The notes beneath the pieces were generated by a model. That model had not been told where the DNA came from. It did not search any database and saw only the letters and a list, made by a program, of their open reading frames with translations. From a virus, in IMG/VR virus record IMGVR_UViG_3300036790_000794, positions 1 to 44,131 of that record: DNA of 44,131 nucleotides, one strand, 5' to 3'. Numbering within the stretch: the first letter of the stretch is position 1; every line of letters starts with the position of its first letter. Shown here in pieces: positions 41,291-44,131 of the stretch. Position numbers and translations under genes: made by a program.

Positions 41291-41524
41291 ATGGAAAATC
41301 AACATCGTCAGATCAAGGGGTATCGCGAATTGAATGAGATCGAGATCGCCCTGATGAACAAAATCAAGGCGAAGGGCGCGGAACTCGGCGAGCTCATTGC
41401 CGACCTCGGCAACTCTGAAGGCGACACGAAGGCCGACCCGCGTTGGCTTGCGATCGGAAAGACGCATCTGCAAGAGGGGCTGATGGCGCTCACGCGGAGC
41501 ATCGCCAAACCTGAATTCTTTTAA
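41291..41524 (+). CDS. Acb2/Tad1-family signalling-nucleotide sponge
   Basis: 77 residues from ATG 41291 (GGAGG upstream). The sequence ENQHRQIKGYRELNEIEIAL, MNKIKAKGAELGELIADL, then DPRWLAIGKTHLQEGLMALT and RSIAKPEFF reads as the Acb2/Tad1 hairpin domain. Characterised members form oligomers that sequester cyclic oligonucleotides or gcADPR-type signals, blocking CBASS or Thoeris defence. The Trp-containing last helix and the NQH start are family hallmarks. Binding specificity cannot be read here. Its stop overlaps the stop of the integrase by 4 nt, tail to tail. Confidence 0.8.
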   Translation: MENQHRQIKGYRELNEIEIALMNKIKAKGAELGELIADLGNSEGDTKADPRWLAIGKTHLQEGLMALTRSIAKPEFF

Positions 41525-42735
41525 GCTGAACTGCGCCGGCGTCTTTCTTCAAGCTCGGACGCCGGCGCCTTCTTCTTTGGCTCGATGGCTACGACGGCGG
41601 CGTATTTCACGCGCTTGCGCTGATGGGCGTAGTACTCGACCATTTTTTGATCGACGTGGCCGGCGATCGCGCGGACGGTCTCCGGGTCGACGCCGTTTTC
41701 AAGCAGCCTGGTGATGCAGTGGTGACGCAGATCGTGCGGCTTCAGGTGCGGCGTCTTAGTAGCTTTGCGCAACTGATTCCAGCTACAGCGCAGGAACCAC
41801 CGCGAAGGCGCGCGCTCCGGCGCCCAGGTGTGATTCCGATGGCGGAAGGGAAAGAGGAAGTGTTGGGGCTCGCAGCTACCGGCCTTCAAGGCGCGCTTGT
41901 AGCACTGCTCGACGGCCCACTTGGCGACTGAGTTGAGGGCGATCATGCGCGGGCGGCTGTCGTTCTTCACGGCATCTTCCGGAATGTAGATCTCGGAGAT
42001 CTCGCCATCGGGCCGCAGGAATATGTTTCTGAACCGCAGGCCGCGCAGCTCGCAGCCGGCGGCCGTGGTGTTGTTGGTGATGGCGGCGACCCAGTAGGCG
42101 AGCTCGGCCTCCGGATGCCGGGCAGCGATCTTGAAGAAGCGTTCTTCGTCTTCTTCGCTCAGGATCTGGCGCGGGCTCCATGATTTGACGGGCAGCGGAA
42201 AGTAGAACGGCTTGATGTGCTGCCAGAGCCGGCAGTGGGTGAGGATCTGGCCCAGGGCGCAGATCTCGTGATTGATGCGCATGTTGGCCGCTTTTCGCTT
42301 CCAGGGACTGATCTCCTCGCCATCCACGCGAATGAGGTTGGCCTGGCGCGCGATCTGGTAAGAGCGAATGTGGCCGGGCGTGATCTGGCGCAGGCAGAGC
42401 TTGTCGAAGAATTTGCCGAGCGCGTTGAGGTAATCGTCTGTGGTTTCGTGGGTGCGTTTCTTGAGGCCGGTATCCTGGGCGCGGAGCAGCTTCCAGAATT
42501 TGACGGCCTCACCGAAGGGCAGAACCGAGATGTTGATCTTTTCGGCCTGCAGCGCGACGTTGGCAGACCGGCATGCCGGACAGGCTTTATGGTCTGGGGT
42601 GTGCTCTTCTGAACGGAAATAAGTTAATGGGCCCAATGTGTCTATGGCTTCCGCCTCGACCTGGGCCGTCCAGAGGTCGGGGGGATCCTGGGCTTGCGGC
42701 GCGCTTTCGTTGAGGAAGTTTAGTTGATGAAACAT
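41521..42735 (-). CDS. int: Tyrosine-family phage integrase
   Basis: 404 residues on the minus strand; ATG 42735 has GAGG six nt upstream. A CPAC zinc-like pair (52-55) and an N-terminal SAM-like DNA-binding domain (about 70-185, EAVKFWKLLRAQDTG ... NHEICALGQILTHC) precede the catalytic domain. Catalytic residues: R231 (CELRGLRFRN), H334-D-L-R337 (LKPHDLRHH), H360 (AGHVD), Y369 (EYYAH). A Lys-rich tail ends it. It performs integration at the tRNA-Arg site on its right and is expected to need an excisionase for release. Confidence 0.95.
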   Translation of the reverse strand: MFHQLNFLNESAPQAQDPPDLWTAQVEAEAIDTLGPLTYFRSEEHTPDHKACPACRSANVALQAEKINISVLPFGEAVKFWKLLRAQDTGLKKRTHETTDDYLNALGKFFDKLCLRQITPGHIRSYQIARQANLIRVDGEEISPWKRKAANMRINHEICALGQILTHCRLWQHIKPFYFPLPVKSWSPRQILSEEDEERFFKIAARHPEAELAYWVAAITNNTTAAGCELRGLRFRNIFLRPDGEISEIYIPEDAVKNDSRPRMIALNSVAKWAVEQCYKRALKAGSCEPQHFLFPFRHRNHTWAPERAPSRWFLRCSWNQLRKATKTPHLKPHDLRHHCITRLLENGVDPETVRAIAGHVDQKMVEYYAHQRKRVKYAAVVAIEPKKKAPASELEERRRRSSA

Positions 42736-42801
42736 TAGCAGCCTCGATCGGGAAAGAATGAACAGCAATTACTGCGCGGGGTGCCTTTGGTAACCATTTG
42801 G

Positions 42802-42868
42802 TGTGCATCGAAAGCACATGCAATGGGCATAACGCATGCATAAAATACACATTCGGCTAACGTTATGC
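42802..42868. promoter_or_regulatory. Inverted repeats in the int/regulator control region
   Basis: TGTGC (42802) and GCACA (42814-42818) flank 7 nt. GCATAACG (42827-42834) and CGTTATGC (42861-42868) form an 8-bp perfect inverted repeat; the right arm overlaps the possible -10 (TATGCT 42864-42869) of the regulator at 42876. This is the natural position for operators controlling the divergent integrase and regulator genes. Confidence 0.45.
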
Positions 42869-42875
42869 TCTTTGT

Positions 42876-43073
42876 ATGGCCCTGAAACGGAAACACGTGA
42901 TGTTTAGCGAGGCGCTGGCCGACGTGGTCAAACAGCTAGAACTGAAGTGGGAGATGGATTTCTCCAGCGCTGTGCGGCACTGCGTGGTGCTTGTAGCCGA
43001 AAAAGAGGGGATCAGCGCCCGTTCTCCTTCGCAGCCGGGGAGGAAACGTCAGAAGCCGCACCAAGACAGTTAA
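42876..43073 (+). CDS. Small RHH-like regulator, apparently leaderless
   Basis: 65 residues, ATG 42876, divergent from the integrase. The first 45 residues (KRKHVMFSEALADVVKQLELKW, FSSAVRHCVVLVAEKEG) fit a ribbon-helix-helix DNA-binding unit; the end is basic and disordered. No ribosome site precedes the ATG, but a TATGCT -10-like box ends 6 nt before it, which would give a leaderless mRNA. It likely controls lysogeny or excision. Confidence 0.6.
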   Translation: MALKRKHVMFSEALADVVKQLELKWEMDFSSAVRHCVVLVAEKEGISARSPSQPGRKRQKPHQDS

Positions 43074-43088
43074 TACCGTAATGGTATT
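43072..43088. promoter_or_regulatory. Candidate operator between the two small regulators
   Basis: AATACC (43072-43077) and GGTATT (43083-43088) form a perfect 6-bp inverted repeat around GTAAT, about 77 nt before the second RHH gene. Confidence 0.35.
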
Positions 43089-43121
43089 TTACGCAACACA
43101 TAAAATACGCGAAGGCGGTAC

Positions 43122-43157
43122 TTCCGGTTTGCAAACGGAAACTTTTAGGTGTATCTT
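43122..43157 (+). promoter_or_regulatory. Promoter and operator of the second RHH regulator
   Basis: TTGCAA (43129-43134), a 17-nt spacer, and TATCTT (43152-43157) form a good sigma70-type promoter. The -35 lies inside a near-palindrome, TTCCGGTTTGCAAACGGAA (43122-43140), a likely operator. The ATG at 43165 is 7 nt beyond the -10. Confidence 0.55.
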
Positions 43158-43164
43158 CGTGCGC

Positions 43165-43398
43165 ATGAAACAGGTAAAAACCCAAACACCTCGGAAGCCA
43201 TCCGCGGGCAGCAAGCGGCTGCGCGGCCGGCCTAAAGTGGAGAATTCGAAAGGGAATGCTACGCTGCGGCTCGACCAGGAAATGATCGACGACCTCGAAG
43301 CGTGCGACCTGGAGACGGGCCACAACGGGCGTTCGGCGCTGATCAGAAGATTTATTGCGGAAGGGCTGCAGCGGTGGCGTGCGCAAAAAACCGCTTGA
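43165..43398 (+). CDS. Ribbon-helix-helix DNA-binding regulator
   Basis: 77 residues from ATG 43165. A basic N-terminus (KRLRGRPKVENSKG, with an AT-hook-like RGRP) precedes the RHH core NATLRLDQEMIDDLEACDLE, then GHNGRSALIRRFIAEGLQ. This matches small CopG/Arc-like repressors. There is no ribosome site, and the -10 box (TATCTT) ends 7 nt before the ATG, so the transcript would start at or near the ATG, as with lambda cI from PRM. It may repress its own promoter and phage genes. Confidence 0.75.
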   Translation: MKQVKTQTPRKPSAGSKRLRGRPKVENSKGNATLRLDQEMIDDLEACDLETGHNGRSALIRRFIAEGLQRWRAQKTA

Positions 43399-43405
43399 CA
43401 ATTTT

Positions 43406-43422
43406 GAATTGCGAGCCAATTC
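43406..43422. repeat. Inverted repeat next to the attachment site
   Basis: GAATTG and CAATTC flank CGAGC. TTGACA (43395-43400) immediately precedes it, overlapping the regulator stop. It may be a -35 without a clear -10, or an integrase/accessory binding site. Confidence 0.3.
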
Positions 43423-43470
43423 TATTCACGGATTCAAAAACATCTCTGAGCTGCTGCAGTTTGAAGCTCT

Positions 43471-43504
43471 GAACGCAGTCTTGAGCACCGGCTCAAATGC
43501 GTTC
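43471..43504. other. Hairpin abutting the attachment core
   Basis: GAACGCA (43471-43477) pairs with TGCGTTC (43498-43504) and TTGAGC (43481-43486) with GCTCAA (43491-43496) around ACCG. The hairpin ends one base before the tRNA-like sequence. It contains GAGCACCGGC, a copy of tRNA sequence repeated 22-23 nt to the right. Candidate integrase arm or core site. Confidence 0.5.
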
Positions 43505-43505
43505 A

Positions 43506-43559
43506 AGCACCGGCCTTCTAAGCCGGGGGTTGTGGGTTCGATTCCCGCCTCGCCTACCA
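43506..43559 (+). tRNA. tRNA-Arg(TCT) 3' part, attachment site
   Basis: Anticodon stem CCGGC/GCCGG around the loop CTTCTAA (anticodon TCT), variable GGGTT, T arm GTGGG-TTCGATT-CCCGC, acceptor strand CTCGCCT, discriminator A and CCA. The 5' acceptor strand and D arm are absent upstream, so this is a 3' fragment, not a working gene. The intact tRNA-Arg should lie at the left end of the prophage in the same orientation. A weak hairpin (AATCAC 43570 / GTGATT 43583) follows. Confidence 0.85.
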
Positions 43560-43620
43560 CTTTCCAATCAATCACTTACCGGGTGATTCCTCTCGCGCTG
43601 CTTTAATAACTCCTGAATTC

Positions 43621-44131
43621 CTATTGCACCGTAAGGCTCGTCACCGCCGACGTGCTCGCCGTCCCGCTCGTGGCGGTTGCGGTAATCGTGCCAGTTCCCG
43701 CCGTGGCCGTAGTTGCCGCGGTCACCGTTACGGTAGCGCTGGCTCCCGGCTTCACGCTCGCGGGATTAAAGCTCACCGTAACGCCGGTCGGAGCCGTTGC
43801 CTTCAGCGTCACAGCGTTGGTGAAGCCGCTGCTGGCGCCCACCGCAACCGTGAAGGTGATGGTTTTACCGCGCACGACGCTTACCGACGTTGTCCCCGGA
43901 GTCACAATCAGAGTGGGTGCAATCACGGTGACGCCCTCACTCGCTGCAACCGTCGATGAGCCGCTAACGCCCTTGACTGCAATCATGCCCGTTCCGGCCG
44001 CAGCCGTAGTTGCCGCAGTGACGGTTGCCGTCGCGCTGGCTCCCGGCTTCACGCTCGCCGGACTAAAGCTCACCGTAACGCCGGTCGGTGCCGTAGCCGA
44101 CAACGTCACCGCATTGCTAAATCCGCTGGTA
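43621..44131 (-). CDS. Host Ig-like repeat surface protein, C-terminal end
   Basis: Partial gene on the minus strand; the N-terminal part lies beyond the right edge. Two copies of a 99-residue unit are visible, with GFTNAVTLKATAPTGVTVSF, NPASVKPGASATVTVTAAT and TITATATSG. They are about 297 nt apart at DNA level and highly similar. Each repeat reads as an Ig-like/BACON-type beta-sandwich. Ends with SAVTSLTVQ. Probably a large extracellular adhesin or enzyme tail of the host, not phage, since it lies past the attachment site. Confidence 0.8.
   Translation of the reverse strand, partial: TSGFSNAVTLSATAPTGVTVSFSPASVKPGASATATVTAATTAAAGTGMIAVKGVSGSSTVAASEGVTVIAPTLIVTPGTTSVSVVRGKTITFTVAVGASSGFTNAVTLKATAPTGVTVSFNPASVKPGASATVTVTAATTATAGTGTITATATSGTASTSAVTSLTVQ

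Larger units (their letters stand above)
1..43559. mobile_element. Prophage, podovirus type, left end outside window
   Basis: Terminase, T7/epsilon15-type portal, capsid, tail-nozzle and ejection genes lie in order on the plus strand. A tyrosine integrase and regulators sit at the right end, and a 3' tRNA-Arg fragment serves as attachment site. The right boundary is the tRNA fragment; host DNA follows. The left boundary is not in the window, because the first base already lies in phage genes. No contractile or long tail-tube genes (sheath, tape measure, baseplate) are seen, which supports a short-tailed virion. The module looks complete enough to be functional, but no endolysin is recognisable. 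Confidence 0.93.

Noticed and set aside
43482-43559. Complete tRNA-Arg gene
   Set aside because: The 5' acceptor strand complementary to CTCGCCT is absent and the D arm is not canonical, so only the 3' part is supported.
43570-43588. Intrinsic terminator after the tRNA fragment
   Set aside because: AATCAC/GTGATT forms only a 6-bp stem and no U-tract follows on either strand.
43355-43606. Plus-strand ORF through the tRNA fragment
   Set aside because: It runs through the attachment site and tRNA sequence; no ribosome site and the RHH gene uses another frame.
1-44131. CRISPR array
   Set aside because: The only short regular repeats are 7-bp heptads without spacers.

Overview
The window is most of an integrated temperate phage (prophage) with podovirus-type virion genes, cut at its left edge. 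On the right it includes the phage/host junction and a short piece of host chromosome. The DNA is GC-rich throughout. The host is probably an acidobacterium (Terriglobia-like). This is inferred from the family of the secreted cargo protein at 31081-31530, the Ig-like repeat surface protein beyond the junction, and the short heptameric repeats between genes. No rRNA or housekeeping marker is present to prove it.

Region 1 (1-9598) is a rightward early block. It holds a ParB-like protein, many small and often zinc-ribbon proteins joined by ATGA/GTGA stop-start overlaps, a conserved phage gene pair (3254-4435), an HNH endonuclease, a replication-initiator-like winged-helix protein whose gene contains iteron-like repeats, and an XRE regulator. 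Region 2 (9598-18308) is packaging and head: terminase small and large subunits, a GNAT acetyltransferase, a cupin-like virion protein, T7/epsilon15-type portal, capsid staple, Bbp19-like protein, scaffold, major capsid protein, a Bbp16-like cement protein, and a clear intrinsic terminator. Region 3 (18323-30835) is tail and DNA ejection: two tail-tube/nozzle proteins and three internal virion proteins. One of these carries a degenerate M23 fold and another a HExxH motif in a 1922-residue chain.

Region 4 (30768-31530) is a leftward two-gene cargo cassette (moron): a small membrane protein and a secreted protein. Region 5 (31635-41524) starts with a T7-fibre-like protein, followed by four consecutive proteins with Sec signal peptides. 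Then come a coiled-coil/TM holin-like protein, an apparent holin/secreted-protein fusion made across a heptad repeat, two small unknown proteins, and an Acb2/Tad1-family protein (anti-CBASS/anti-Thoeris nucleotide sponge). Region 6 (41521-43398) is lysogeny control: a leftward tyrosine integrase and two rightward ribbon-helix-helix-type proteins that look leaderless. Region 7 is the attachment site, the 3' part of a tRNA-Arg(TCT) gene, followed by host DNA with the end of an Ig-like repeat protein gene.

The layout says the phage enters the 3' end of a tRNA-Arg gene. The intact tRNA and the remaining early genes should lie to the left of the window. The most unusual signals are: the 7-bp TCAG-core repeats, mostly in blocks of exactly 28 nt at gene edges; DNA-level iterons inside the replication gene; the run of exported proteins in the tail-fibre region; the Acb2/Tad1-like gene; and the structured 300-nt gap at 4436-4737.
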